Assembly: GCA_963704475.1 (NCBI GenBank)
Contig: OY969900.1
Coordinates: 682,001-746,000, forward strand
Source of the DNA: UBA9655 sp963704475
GTDB lineage: Bacteria > Pseudomonadota > Alphaproteobacteria > UBA9655
DNA length: 64,000 nucleotides
Reading direction: 5' to 3'
Shown: positions 33,990-42,441 of the stretch, piece by piece
How the letters are laid out: the number at the start of each line of letters is the position of its first letter
How positions within the stretch are numbered: position 1 is the stretch's first letter
Notes under the pieces: model-generated
What the model saw: the letters and a program-made list of their open reading frames with translations, nothing else
Database searches by the model: none
What the model was told of the DNA's origin: nothing
Translations under genes and position numbers: made by a program

Positions 33990-35624
33990 ATGCTTGTTTC
34001 CCTTTCCATCTACAATGTTGTTCTTATTGATGAGCTTCATCTTGACTTTGAAGCTGGACTTTGTGTTTTAACAGGAGAAACAGGAGCAGGAAAATCCATT
34101 CTTTTAGACGCCTTAGGCCTTGCCCTGGGAGCGCGAGCGGAAGCGCGCCTTTTACGACAAGGAGCAGAGCTTGCCCAAGTGACAGCCTTGTTTTCTCTTC
34201 CTCCCTCCCATCCTCTTTGGCAAGAGATTAACGCGCAAGGCCTTCTTTATGAAGGAAATGACCTTATTTTTCGGCGTGTTCTTGAGAGCGATGGAAGAAG
34301 TAAGTGCTTCCTCAATGATCAGCTCATTACTCAAAGCTTGATGCGGCAGTTAGGAAAATGCCTTGTTGAAATTCACGGTCAATTTGATCAATTAATTGAA
34401 AGAAAACAGCATCTTCTGGCGCTTGACACCTATGGAAAGATCAACAGGGGAGATGTTGAACGTGCGTTTAAGGCATACAAAGAATCACATCAAGCCCTCT
34501 TCGCCTTCCAAAATACCCTCGCAAAAGCCGTTGAACGACACACTTTCCTCCGTTTTGCAGTGGAGGAGATTGAGAAAGCCGCCCCTAAGGCAGGAGAAGA
34601 GGAACGTCTAGAGGCTGAAAAAGCACTCATTTCTCACCGCGCTAAGTTAGCAGAAGCCCTTATGGCGACAGATCAAGCCCTTACTCCTCTTCTGTCAGGG
34701 CTTGCTCAATCCTATAAAACGCTGAACCGGATTCAAGGCCTTCTCCCAGAAAAAGTAACTCCTCTTCTAGAGGCGGCTGATCGAGCTATTCTAGAGAGTC
34801 AAGAGCTCCTCAATGGCGTAACCATGTTAAAAGGGGAAGTGGAAGGAAGCTCCTTGAGTCTTGAAACCCTTGAGAATCGTCTGCATGCCTTAAGAGCCCT
34901 TTCCCGCAAATACCAGGCCGAAAACTTACTCTCCCGCTTAGAGGAGTTTAAACAAGAACTTACAACACTCAACCAAGGAGAAGACCATATCCACATCCTT
35001 GTCGCCACCCTTAAAGAGGCTCGTCAAAATTATGTCGAAAAAGCACAAGAGCTTTCCTGCCTGCGCCGCTCCACCGCCAAAGCGCTGGAGATCGCTCTAT
35101 TGCAAGAGTTTTCTCCTTTAAAGCTCCACCATGTCCGCTTTCGGATTCATTTTGAGGAGCTCTCAGAAGAGGCGTGGGGAGAAAAAGGCAAGGACCGTGT
35201 GGAGTTTTATGTCCAAACAAATCCAGGCATGCCAGAAGGGCCGCTTTCAGCTATCGCATCAGGAGGAGAATTGTCTCGCCTGATGTTGGCGTTGAAAGTG
35301 GTTCTTGCTCAGGCAGAAAATGGCTCCACCCTTATTTTTGATGAAATTGAAAGCGGAACAGGAGGGGCTGTCGCATCAGCTATGGGAGAACGACTCAAAA
35401 TGCTCTCCCAAAGCAGCCAGATCCTAACCATTACCCACTCTCCTCAAATAGCGTCTCAAGGAGATCAGCACATGGTTGTCCTCAAATCCATCACACCCAA
35501 CGGAACAACGACCCATGTGAAGCCCCTTCTTAGGGAAGAACGCTATGAAGAACTTGCACGCATGCTCTCAGGTCAAGATATCACGGATGAAGCACGCGCC
35601 GCCGCAAAACGGCTCATGGTGTAA
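33990..35624 (+). CDS. recN: DNA repair protein RecN
   Basis: SMC-like ATPase acting early in double-strand break repair. Walker A GETGAGKS (29-36) lies in the N-terminal head. A long coiled-coil middle follows, then the ABC signature AIASGGELSRLMLALK and Walker B STLIFDEIESGTGG. 544 residues, full length. It is monocistronic here: the hsp20 gene diverges upstream and a secreted-protein gene converges downstream. Confidence 0.95.
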   Translation: MLVSLSIYNVVLIDELHLDFEAGLCVLTGETGAGKSILLDALGLALGARAEARLLRQGAELAQVTALFSLPPSHPLWQEINAQGLLYEGNDLIFRRVLESDGRSKCFLNDQLITQSLMRQLGKCLVEIHGQFDQLIERKQHLLALDTYGKINRGDVERAFKAYKESHQALFAFQNTLAKAVERHTFLRFAVEEIEKAAPKAGEEERLEAEKALISHRAKLAEALMATDQALTPLLSGLAQSYKTLNRIQGLLPEKVTPLLEAADRAILESQELLNGVTMLKGEVEGSSLSLETLENRLHALRALSRKYQAENLLSRLEEFKQELTTLNQGEDHIHILVATLKEARQNYVEKAQELSCLRRSTAKALEIALLQEFSPLKLHHVRFRIHFEELSEEAWGEKGKDRVEFYVQTNPGMPEGPLSAIASGGELSRLMLALKVVLAQAENGSTLIFDEIESGTGGAVASAMGERLKMLSQSSQILTITHSPQIASQGDQHMVVLKSITPNGTTTHVKPLLREERYEELARMLSGQDITDEARAAAKRLMV

Positions 35625-35744
35625 GCTAGATTTGATGGCATACAAGTCTTCGGAAGTAAATTAGGAGAGCTTGTGGCAAAAAATTGTAACCCGTTATTAG
35701 GAGTTAAGCGATCATGAGGGCCACAGCTCCCCAAGTTCCTTGGA

Positions 35745-36599
35745 TCATATATTACTCTTTGAAGGTGATTTTTGTATAACAGGGCAATTCCAGCCTTCTA
35801 TCTGACAACGAGGATTCGGTAAGGGTGTAAGTGCATGAATGGGACCGAGGATCTTTGCCCATCCCTCTACATTGTAAGTAGCACGTAGCATTGGTTTTCC
35901 ATGATAACGGTCGTCGATCTCAACTGAATTCTGCTCGGATACAACGGGTGGGATTGAGGTGCTTGGTATGCCATAAGTATACAAAGTCCATTCTCCGATC
36001 TTTGCTATTCGAGTAAAGGAAGAAGGGTCCTTTTTATGATGAATTTTTTGTCCGAGTTCAGACAAAAAATATTTCCAGTGAGCTTTGATAGCATTATTGA
36101 TTTCGGATATCTTAGGAGGAGAGATGTGATGTCTGGCAGATTTACGAGTAGAACCAGGACAGCTCCACCCCCCTAACTGGCAGTGAGGATTTGGCAAGGG
36201 TGTAGTTGCACTGAAAGCCAACTCATCTCTTTCTTCCTTTGCACTGTAGAGAGCATGTAGAGAAGGGCCTTCATGAAAAATCTTACTCGTAATGCTGACA
36301 CCTTTCAATTTAGATACAACGGGTAGTGTTGAGATGCCTGGCCTACTTGTAGCGCGCAAGTTCCATTTACCAAGCTTTGCTTTCCAAACCCCTCCAGCGA
36401 CATTGCTAGGTGAATATTTTTTCCTGAGCTGATCAAGGATTTTGTTCTCCTGAACATCTTCGTGCCAATCACTTTTGCTGATTTTGTTGATTTCATCTGC
36501 TGTAGGGGGGGAGATATGCGAAAGAGCCATTGCAGCATGTGATCCAACTGCAGCATACACACTTAACAGCGCCATGCTTGTGAGGAGTTTCTTATACAT
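35745..36599 (-). CDS. Secreted two-repeat protein of unknown function
   Basis: 284 residues from ATG 36599, which has GGAAA upstream; the frame is open 27 codons further but without a plausible signal. The signal peptide ends near SHA (21). Two diverged units of about 115-120 residues follow (28-148 and 158-272). Each starts HISPP-x-x-x-EIN and ends TPLPNP-x-CQ-x-x-GW-x-CP, giving paired Cys 140/147 and 265/272. No family is recognised. The C-x6-C end motif and signal suggest an exported protein stabilised by one local disulfide per unit. Confidence 0.8.
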   Translation of the reverse strand: MYKKLLTSMALLSVYAAVGSHAAMALSHISPPTADEINKISKSDWHEDVQENKILDQLRKKYSPSNVAGGVWKAKLGKWNLRATSRPGISTLPVVSKLKGVSITSKIFHEGPSLHALYSAKEERDELAFSATTPLPNPHCQLGGWSCPGSTRKSARHHISPPKISEINNAIKAHWKYFLSELGQKIHHKKDPSSFTRIAKIGEWTLYTYGIPSTSIPPVVSEQNSVEIDDRYHGKPMLRATYNVEGWAKILGPIHALTPLPNPRCQIEGWNCPVIQKSPSKSNI

Positions 36600-36775
36600 T
36601 TCTGTGTTTCCTTTTCCGTTTTTAAATGTTTTTTTATTAGATTTTTTGAAAAAGATAATATTGAATCGAAAGTAGCACATAAGGATGAAAATATCTTTAA
36701 CAAGATAAATGTAAATTTTTCTAATTGCCCATCATCTTAACCAAACGAGGGAATTAAAAAATTCATCCCACTCTT

Positions 36776-36804
36776 GTCATCCTTGGAAGAAGTTCTAGGA
36801 TGAC
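36776..36804. repeat. Short GTCATCC hairpin
   Basis: GTCATCCTTGGA and its inverted partner ending AGGATGAC, between a secreted-protein gene and tRNA-Leu. Confidence 0.65.
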
Positions 36805-36908
36805 AACCGGGAAAATAATTTTGCAATTACCTCCTATGAATCCCGTTGAATGCAGATGAACAAGCAAGAGATAAGCCTCTAAAGATAATGAAATCATTAA
36901 AAAACAAG

Positions 36909-36996
36909 TGGTTCCCGCTCTGCCAGACTCGAACTGGCATGACCTTTCGGTCGACAGATTTTAAGTCTGTTGTGTCTACCATTCCACCAAGCGGGC
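36909..36996 (-). tRNA. tRNA-Leu (UAA)
   Basis: On the minus strand the class II leucine pattern is clear. The start is GCCCGCTTGGTGGAATGG, and the D-arm has GTG/CAC. The anticodon stem ACAGA/TCTGT encloses CTTAAAA (anticodon TAA). A long variable arm GACC-GAAA-GGTC and a T-arm GCCAG-TTCGAGT-CTGGC follow. CCA is encoded. Between the T-stem and ACCA there are nine bases instead of seven. With GCCCGCT as the 5' strand the last pair is G-A, so the acceptor end is imperfect. Identity is firm; full function is less so. Confidence 0.88.
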
Positions 36997-37083
36997 CGGT
37001 CAGCAGATCAAACAGAAAAATTAGGAGAACTTAGGCAGATTTATGCAGCGGTCTTTAAATGCATGCTGACAACGAATTTAGCA

Positions 37084-37429
37084 TTATTTAATGAAGGAAC
37101 GCTGATGGCTGTTACGGCAAAATATACAGTTGTCGACATCTGATTGGAACAGCAAACCCCACTCTTGTTTTATCTTGCCGTGGTGATTGATCACCCGAAC
37201 CCTTGACTTGTGTTCACCGGCTGGATATCCCCCAATTTGTAGCTCCATGTTTAGTCTGTGGGCTTTTGCCATGCTGCTGCACTTGCAGGCGACGTTATCC
37301 CCCGAATACTGTCCGCCGTCATCCTGCCGGCCACAACTCATCTCGCATGGCCGGCCCATTGTTCAGCTTAGCGCCCCCTCGTCTCGCCATGCACAATCTT
37401 CGTGGGTACCTCCGCCGACCCGTTGATCA
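37084..37429 (-). pseudogene. GC-rich degenerate coding remnant downstream of the G-tract peptide gene
   Basis: On the minus strand a frame ending at 37084 runs through 37560 with one in-frame TGA at 37363-37365. It contains scattered Cys (MGRPCEMSCGRQDDGG, VACKCSSM, NCIFCRNSH). Base composition is richer in GC than nearby genes. It is out of frame with the Cys-rich segment just upstream (37430-37660). It may be the eroded C-terminal part of a longer secreted protein, or foreign DNA. No family is recognised. Confidence 0.35.
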
Positions 37430-37782
37430 CTACGGACATCCAGATTCGTATTTTGCGCAGGTACCACCTTCATCTCTGCAGCGGAGTGCACTGTAATTCC
37501 CCCCCGGACTGCATCAATTTGGGTTTGACAAGTGGCAATCAGTCGATTCCCAGGGAACACAGCGTTTATTTACTACATCACAACACTCACCCCATTCGCT
37601 CCCCGTGCACTCGGTGAGCGCCTGGCAATAGTTATCCCCTGCGACGTTCAACTTTGTCTCCCCCCCCCCCCCCGGAGCCCGGTTGCCCCCAATGCCTCTA
37701 CTTTTTGGTTAGTGGTTAGGATCGCAGGCAATATAGCCATGGCGCCAATTACAAATGATGTCCGAAATTTTGCTTTTTCCAT
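37430..37782 (-). pseudogene. Secreted knottin-like peptide gene interrupted by a G14 tract (phase-variable or decayed)
   Basis: ATG 37782 begins a leader, MEKAKFRTSFVIGAMAILPA, nearly the same as that of the intact paralog at 38182. After 36 codons comes a run of 14 G (minus strand, 37673-37660), and the frame then stops at TGA. In another frame directly after the run, translation gives NYCQALTECTGSEWGECC, then DVVNKRC and VPWESTDC, ending at TGA 37516-37514. The spacing C-x5-C-x7-CC-x6-C-x7-C parallels the paralog. A run of 12 or 15 G would join leader and peptide. Beyond the TGA the same frame stays Cys-rich until TAG 37432. Confidence 0.7.
37660..37673 (-). repeat. Homopolymer run of 14 G (minus strand)
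   Basis: Fourteen C on the plus strand, inside the coding part of the peptide gene just after the signal sequence. Such tracts change length by slipped-strand mispairing and can switch genes on and off. They are also prone to sequencing error. Confidence 0.9.
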
Positions 37783-37934
37783 TTTGATATTCCTTTCTTT
37801 AAGTTGATAAATGCCCGATCAAATTCAGATGTGACGGGGCGGGTTAAGCTTGTCCTCGGGCTTGACCCGAGGATCCGTATCAGCAGGATGAAAGAAGAAG
37901 TCACGTTGATTTCTCCAACCATTTGTCCCAACAC
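37718..37934. repeat. Duplicated promoter/leader segment, copy A
   Basis: About 215 bases very similar to 38406-38624. It covers the signal-peptide codons, ribosome-binding site and upstream region of the G14 peptide gene, including the palindrome TCGGGCTTGACCCGA. Homology ends abruptly after TTTGTCCCAACAC. The two copies carry different mature peptide sequences behind the same control region. Confidence 0.88.
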
Positions 37935-38181
37935 GGCTCTGATTTTGAGAGGTGTGGAAGGGGAAGGAGATAGATCCCATTTTTGGGATCCTCCCCTAAA
38001 TCGATGACCGCCTCCACACCTGATACGTTGAAAGGAGAAGCAGCTTGCTCCTAGGTTCCACATCTTTTTAAATATAATCTGCAGAGACTTGCCTCCTCCT
38101 TGCCCATACTTGAACCTGATCTCGGGGCACCTTAACAATTACCTACTCCTAGTTCTGGTTTCCTGGTGGTGCGCTCACGCA
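37935..38181. other. Spacer between peptide paralogs, palindrome-rich
   Basis: No gene is seen. It contains nested inverted repeats: AGGTGTGGA with TCCACACCT, and inside them GATCCCATTTTTGGGATC. The structure could be a transcript terminator or a relic of a mobile repeat. Confidence 0.5.
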
Positions 38182-38472
38182 CTATCGGGGAGCCTCACAA
38201 ACCCACGGCCATTTCGTATCGTTGCATACTCTACTTTGGCATTGTAAACCACTATCACAGGGTTCCCCCGCACCCTTCCCCTCATTGCAAACGTACCACC
38301 CATCTTTGTTGGGTTCACACCAAAGTCCATTACAGCAAGAACCCTTACTTCCGGTTCCGCACCTCCCCCCCAGCTCTATGCAATTTTGGGTTTCTGCTGG
38401 GGTTGGTATCGCAGGCAAGACAGCAAAAAAACCAATTACAAATGATATCCGAAGAAATTTTGTTTTTTCCAT
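38182..38472 (-). CDS. Secreted cystine-knot-like peptide
   Basis: 96 residues. The leader MEKTKFLRISFVIGFFAVLP is cleaved probably near AET (27). The mature part has ten Cys: 31, 38, 46, 47, 52, 62, 72, 78, 83, 92. The first six follow C-x6-C-x7-CC-x4-C-x9-C, the spacing of inhibitor-cystine-knot (knottin) peptides. The rest (EPCDSGLQCQSRVCNDTKW...C) looks like a second small disulfide unit. GGAATATTAA precedes the ATG. No bacterial family is recognised. Fold assignment is from Cys spacing only. Confidence 0.8.
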   Translation of the reverse strand: MEKTKFLRISFVIGFFAVLPAIPTPAETQNCIELGGRCGTGSKGSCCNGLWCEPNKDGWYVCNEGKGAGEPCDSGLQCQSRVCNDTKWPWVCEAPR

Positions 38473-38624
38473 TTTAATATTCCTTTATTTAAGTTGATAA
38501 ATGCCCGATCAGGATCAGAGATGACGGGGCGGGTTAAGGGTGTCCTCGGGCTTGACCCGAGGATCCGTGTCAGCAGGGTGAAAGAAGAAGTCACGTTGAT
38601 TTCTCCAACCATTTGTCCCAACAC
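38406..38624. repeat. Duplicated promoter/leader segment, copy B
   Basis: Partner of 37718-37934. It contains the leader codons, ribosome-binding site and upstream region of the knottin-like gene at 38182. Similarity begins around ATCGCAGGCAA inside the signal peptide and ends after TTTGTCCCAACAC. Confidence 0.88.
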
Positions 38625-38974
38625 CTCAAATAAAACAATAGCATTGTTTGCTTAAAATTGAGTTAACAGTAGACAAGAATTTATCTATTCATCTTCAAGT
38701 ATTAAATTTGAAATAATTCTGAAAAGAGTGACTGTTGTCCTCCTCTCTATAAGTGCAAACGCTTTATAGATTCGCCTCTTGCCTCTTCAAAAGGCCCCTC
38801 AGCCTCAGCTCTTCCACAATGACATAATATCATCATCCCATGCTTTATTTACCAATCCCTTAACATCACAAAATTTTTAAGGAAGACCTGCACATACAGC
38901 TCCCCTGATAAAGGGATTGTGTTCTGCGTCTCTTAACGCTACAACTAGAAAAAAATTTCTGGAGAGATCGCCCC
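38625..38974. other. Intergenic upstream of rseP, no gene seen
   Basis: 350 bases between the divergent peptide gene and the rseP-bamA operon. It is AT-rich in its first part and must hold promoters for both directions, but I cannot single out boxes with confidence. CTGGAGAG lies just before the rseP ATG. Confidence 0.5.
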
Positions 38975-40087
38975 ATGGATTGTTTTATAAACTTAGGCTG
39001 GTACATTGTACCGTTTCTTGTTGTTTTATCCATTCTCGTCTTTGTACATGAACTCGGCCATTATCTTGTAGCCCGTTATAATGGGGTGGGGGTGGATGTG
39101 TTCTCCATTGGGTTTGGTCCCGAAGTTTTTGGCTGGAATGATAAGGCTGGAACACGCTGGAAGATAAGCTGGTTCCCCCTCGGGGGCTATGTCAAAATGG
39201 TTGGGGATGCAGATGCCGCCAGCACGCCTGATACAGTGGCCCTCAAAAAAATGGATGAAGAAGCACGGAAACGCTCGCTTTTTTATAAAACCGTTTGGCA
39301 ACGTATCGCCGTCTCTGCGGCAGGACCTCTAGCTAACTATCTTTTTGCCATTGTTATTTTTTCTATTCTTTTTGCAACAGTAGGACAACGATATACGGTT
39401 CCCATCGTTCAAGGAATTCAAGAGGGAAGTGCTGCAGAAAGCGCAGGCCTTCAAGCGGGCGATCGGATTAAAGCCATTCAAGGGCATTCCATTGACCGAT
39501 TCGAAGATCTTCAAGTGATTGTCCAAGAACATCCAGATGAGGCTTTGACAGTCGTTATTGATCGGAATGGTCAGGAATTAACGCTTTCTGTGACTCCAAA
39601 GCTCTCTGAAACAACCGATCATTTTGGACATGTGCATAAACGCGGCCTCTTAGGCGTTCAAGGAAAAGAAACCGGCTATATTCATCATTCGTGGATGACG
39701 TCCTGGTGGTATGCAACAAAAGAGGTCTGCTCTTTAACTTGGCAAACCTTACAAGCTTTAGGGCATATTATTATCGGCGCCAAATCAGCTGATGGCCTGG
39801 GGGGACCTTTGCGGATTGCTCAGATGTCAGGGGAGATTGCTCAATCGGGCATAGTAGCCCTTGTTTGGTTCATGGCGCTTTTGTCTGTAAATTTGGGTCT
39901 CATCAACTTTTTTCCCGTGCCCATGTTGGATGGGGGCCATTTGTTATTTTATATTTGTGAAGTAGTCTTGGGCAAACCTCTTTCTGAAAAAGCGCAAGAA
40001 TGGGGCTTCAAGCTTGGTTTTGGACTCATTGTGGGGCTTATGCTCTTAGCCACATGGAATGATATCGTTCATATTTTCTTTAAGTAA
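38975..40087 (+). CDS. rseP: RseP-type site-2 (M50) membrane protease
   Basis: Intramembrane zinc protease that cleaves anti-sigma factors and remnant signal peptides. Zinc motif HELGH at residues 25-29 in the first membrane helix; a PDZ domain near residues 125-205 (GSAAESAGLQAGDRIKAIQG); and the second metal/active region with NLGLINFFPVPMLDGGHLL. 370 residues. It precedes bamA by 17 bases, the usual neighbourhood. Confidence 0.95.
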   Translation: MDCFINLGWYIVPFLVVLSILVFVHELGHYLVARYNGVGVDVFSIGFGPEVFGWNDKAGTRWKISWFPLGGYVKMVGDADAASTPDTVALKKMDEEARKRSLFYKTVWQRIAVSAAGPLANYLFAIVIFSILFATVGQRYTVPIVQGIQEGSAAESAGLQAGDRIKAIQGHSIDRFEDLQVIVQEHPDEALTVVIDRNGQELTLSVTPKLSETTDHFGHVHKRGLLGVQGKETGYIHHSWMTSWWYATKEVCSLTWQTLQALGHIIIGAKSADGLGGPLRIAQMSGEIAQSGIVALVWFMALLSVNLGLINFFPVPMLDGGHLLFYICEVVLGKPLSEKAQEWGFKLGFGLIVGLMLLATWNDIVHIFFK

Positions 40088-40104
40088 ATAGAGTAGAGGG
40101 TTTT

Positions 40105-42390
40105 GTGATAAGAGGATCGTTAATCTTTACCATAGTTTTAGGTATGTGCTTAGGTGCAACACCCCTCATGGCAAAAGAAGTTATCTCTACAATTGAAGTC
40201 AAAGGTAATCGCCGCGTAGAAACCCCCACTGTGTTGAGTTACATTGATGTAAAATCTGGCGAAGAAATCACTGAAGGGAAAGTTGAAGAAATCCTTAAAA
40301 ACCTTTTTGCCACTGGACTTTTTGCAGATGTTGTCATTGAACAACAAGGCAATCGTTTGCTTATTCAGGTTGTTGAGAACAAAATTATTAACCGTATTGC
40401 TTTTGAGGGCAACTCACGCCTTAAGGATGAAGTGATTCAAAGTGAAATAGGTATCAGACCTCGAGAAGTCTATACCCCAGCACGCGCCCAAGAAGCAGCC
40501 CAAAAAATTCGAGATATGTATCGCCTGAGTGGACGGTACGGGGCCAAAGTCGAACCTAAAATTGTAGAGCGAGAGCAAAACCGCGTTGATCTTATTTTTG
40601 AAATCACCGAAGGAAATCCAACTCGTATCAACAAAATTATCTTTATTGGGAATAACCACTTTAGTAGAGGACGCCTGGAGACGATCATCATGACACAAGA
40701 ATCCCGGTGGTATCGTTTTTTTAGCTCAGATGACACTTACGACCCTGATCGGCTTGCCTATGATAAAGAACTTTTGCGCCGCTACTACCGCGAGCAAGGG
40801 TACGCTGACTTTAAGGTAGAGTCGGTTGTGGCCGAACTCGATCCCGATGATCAAGAGTTTTACATCACGTACACCCTCAATGAAGGCGAGCGGTATCAAT
40901 TTGGAGATATAAAAGTCACTGTTAACCTTCCAAAACTATCCCCCTCTTGCTTAGAAGGGAACATCATGTTTGAAAAAGGAGACTGGTTCAACAGTAAGCA
41001 AGTCGAAAAAACCATTGATCAGTTAGTGCACTCAATCGGCGAAAAAGGGTTTGCCTTTGTAGAAATTGAGCCCCAATTTACCCGTCACCCTGAAACCCGT
41101 ACAATCGATGTTGATTTTATCGTGAAAGAAGGCCGCCACGTCTATATTAATCGAATTGATATCACGGGAAATGATCGAACAGATGATGAAGTTATTCGTA
41201 GAGAATTTCGTCTCATTGAAGGGGATGCGTACAATAGCGCAAAACTCAAGCGCTCTGAAGAGCGGCTTCAAAACTTAGATTATTTTAAAAAAGTTGAAAT
41301 TAAAAAAGAAGAAACCACCGCACCTGATAAGGTAGATTTAAAAGTCGAGGTTGAGGATAAACCAACAGGATCTCTGCAGTTTTCTGGAGGATATTCCACT
41401 GTAGACGGTCCTTTGGTTGGCGTCACAATGAATGAACGCAATCTAATGGGTAAAGGATATGACCTTTACGGCAGTGCTATGGTTGCACAACGTGCGAAAG
41501 ACTTTCATACTGGGTTTACAAACCCCTATACTCTAGGAAAGCCCCTTACAACAGGCATTGATTTATTTCATTCCTCTCGTAAATTTAGTACAAAAAGGAC
41601 AGGGTTTTCTGGGTATCAACAGGTCAAAACAGGAACTGTTCTTTCGCTCGGCTATGACATTATGGAACGATTGGGACAATCCTGGAGTTATGGTATTCGT
41701 AAGGATCAAATCGGACAGATAAACCCTAGGTCTTCCCCTTTTTTACTAGCCCAGAGAGGTACTTGGATAGTCTCCTCTGTTGGACATAACTTAACGTATG
41801 ATAACAGAGATAATGTCATAGATCCAACAAGCGGGTATTTTGCAGGGCTTTCGGATGAGCTTGCTGGTGTTGGAGGAAACGTTCGATTTTTTAAAAATGC
41901 TATTCGTGGTGCAAATTATATCTCTCTTGATGAAGAGCACAAATGGGTTTTATCTGTAAAAGCTTCAACAGGCGTCATGAATGGATTGGGAAAAGTGACG
42001 CGTGTTGCTGACCGATATGAATTGGGTGCAGATAGTTTACGTGGTTTTGCTGAAGATGGTGTTGGTCCGCGCGATATTATAACAGGAGATGCTTTGGGAG
42101 GTCTCCTCTATTATAAATCAACTATCGAGCTTTCCTTTCCTGTAGGTTTGCCGAATGAACTTGGAATTAAAGGAAATATTTTTACAGATATTGGAAGTGT
42201 CTGGCATTGTAGTACCCCCTCTCCGAATATAAAAGGAGATAACCCCCGCCCTCGCACAGGTGTAGGGGCAGGTATTACATGGCGCTCACCTTTTGGACCT
42301 ATCGGAATTTATTACGCTCCGTTCGTTTGGGCTGAAAAAAATATTGACCGTATACAGAGATTTAATGTTACATTTGGGGCAAATTTTTAA
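40105..42390 (+). CDS. bamA: Outer-membrane protein assembly factor BamA
   Basis: Omp85 protein that folds beta-barrels into the outer membrane. A signal peptide (to about MAKE, 24) is followed by five POTRA domains (first VISTIEVKGNRRVETPTVLSY; later HVYINRIDITGNDRTDDEVIRREF, shown in part). The C-terminal barrel has the lid motif in DSLRGFAEDGVGPRD (the VRGF/Y-like LRGF) and the terminal aromatic F. The start is GTG at 40105 with AGAGGG upstream. 761 residues. Confidence 0.96.
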   Translation: MIRGSLIFTIVLGMCLGATPLMAKEVISTIEVKGNRRVETPTVLSYIDVKSGEEITEGKVEEILKNLFATGLFADVVIEQQGNRLLIQVVENKIINRIAFEGNSRLKDEVIQSEIGIRPREVYTPARAQEAAQKIRDMYRLSGRYGAKVEPKIVEREQNRVDLIFEITEGNPTRINKIIFIGNNHFSRGRLETIIMTQESRWYRFFSSDDTYDPDRLAYDKELLRRYYREQGYADFKVESVVAELDPDDQEFYITYTLNEGERYQFGDIKVTVNLPKLSPSCLEGNIMFEKGDWFNSKQVEKTIDQLVHSIGEKGFAFVEIEPQFTRHPETRTIDVDFIVKEGRHVYINRIDITGNDRTDDEVIRREFRLIEGDAYNSAKLKRSEERLQNLDYFKKVEIKKEETTAPDKVDLKVEVEDKPTGSLQFSGGYSTVDGPLVGVTMNERNLMGKGYDLYGSAMVAQRAKDFHTGFTNPYTLGKPLTTGIDLFHSSRKFSTKRTGFSGYQQVKTGTVLSLGYDIMERLGQSWSYGIRKDQIGQINPRSSPFLLAQRGTWIVSSVGHNLTYDNRDNVIDPTSGYFAGLSDELAGVGGNVRFFKNAIRGANYISLDEEHKWVLSVKASTGVMNGLGKVTRVADRYELGADSLRGFAEDGVGPRDIITGDALGGLLYYKSTIELSFPVGLPNELGIKGNIFTDIGSVWHCSTPSPNIKGDNPRPRTGVGAGITWRSPFGPIGIYYAPFVWAEKNIDRIQRFNVTFGANF

Positions 42391-42441
42391 CTACTTGGCA
42401 AAAAACAAAGACAACCACAAACAATCTAAGGAGAAAACATA

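Noticed and set aside
37514..37516. TGA read as Trp in the Cys-rich frame (possible code change)
   Set aside because: Many genes here end in TGA at the expected place (nuoB, nuoC, nuoE, nuoF). A nonsense mutation or true stop is simpler.
37187..37617. Plus-strand open frames in the GC-rich stretch (Pro/Ser/Cys-rich products)
   Set aside because: Low-complexity products without ribosome-binding sites, antisense to the Cys-rich minus-strand frames; they reflect GC-rich composition.
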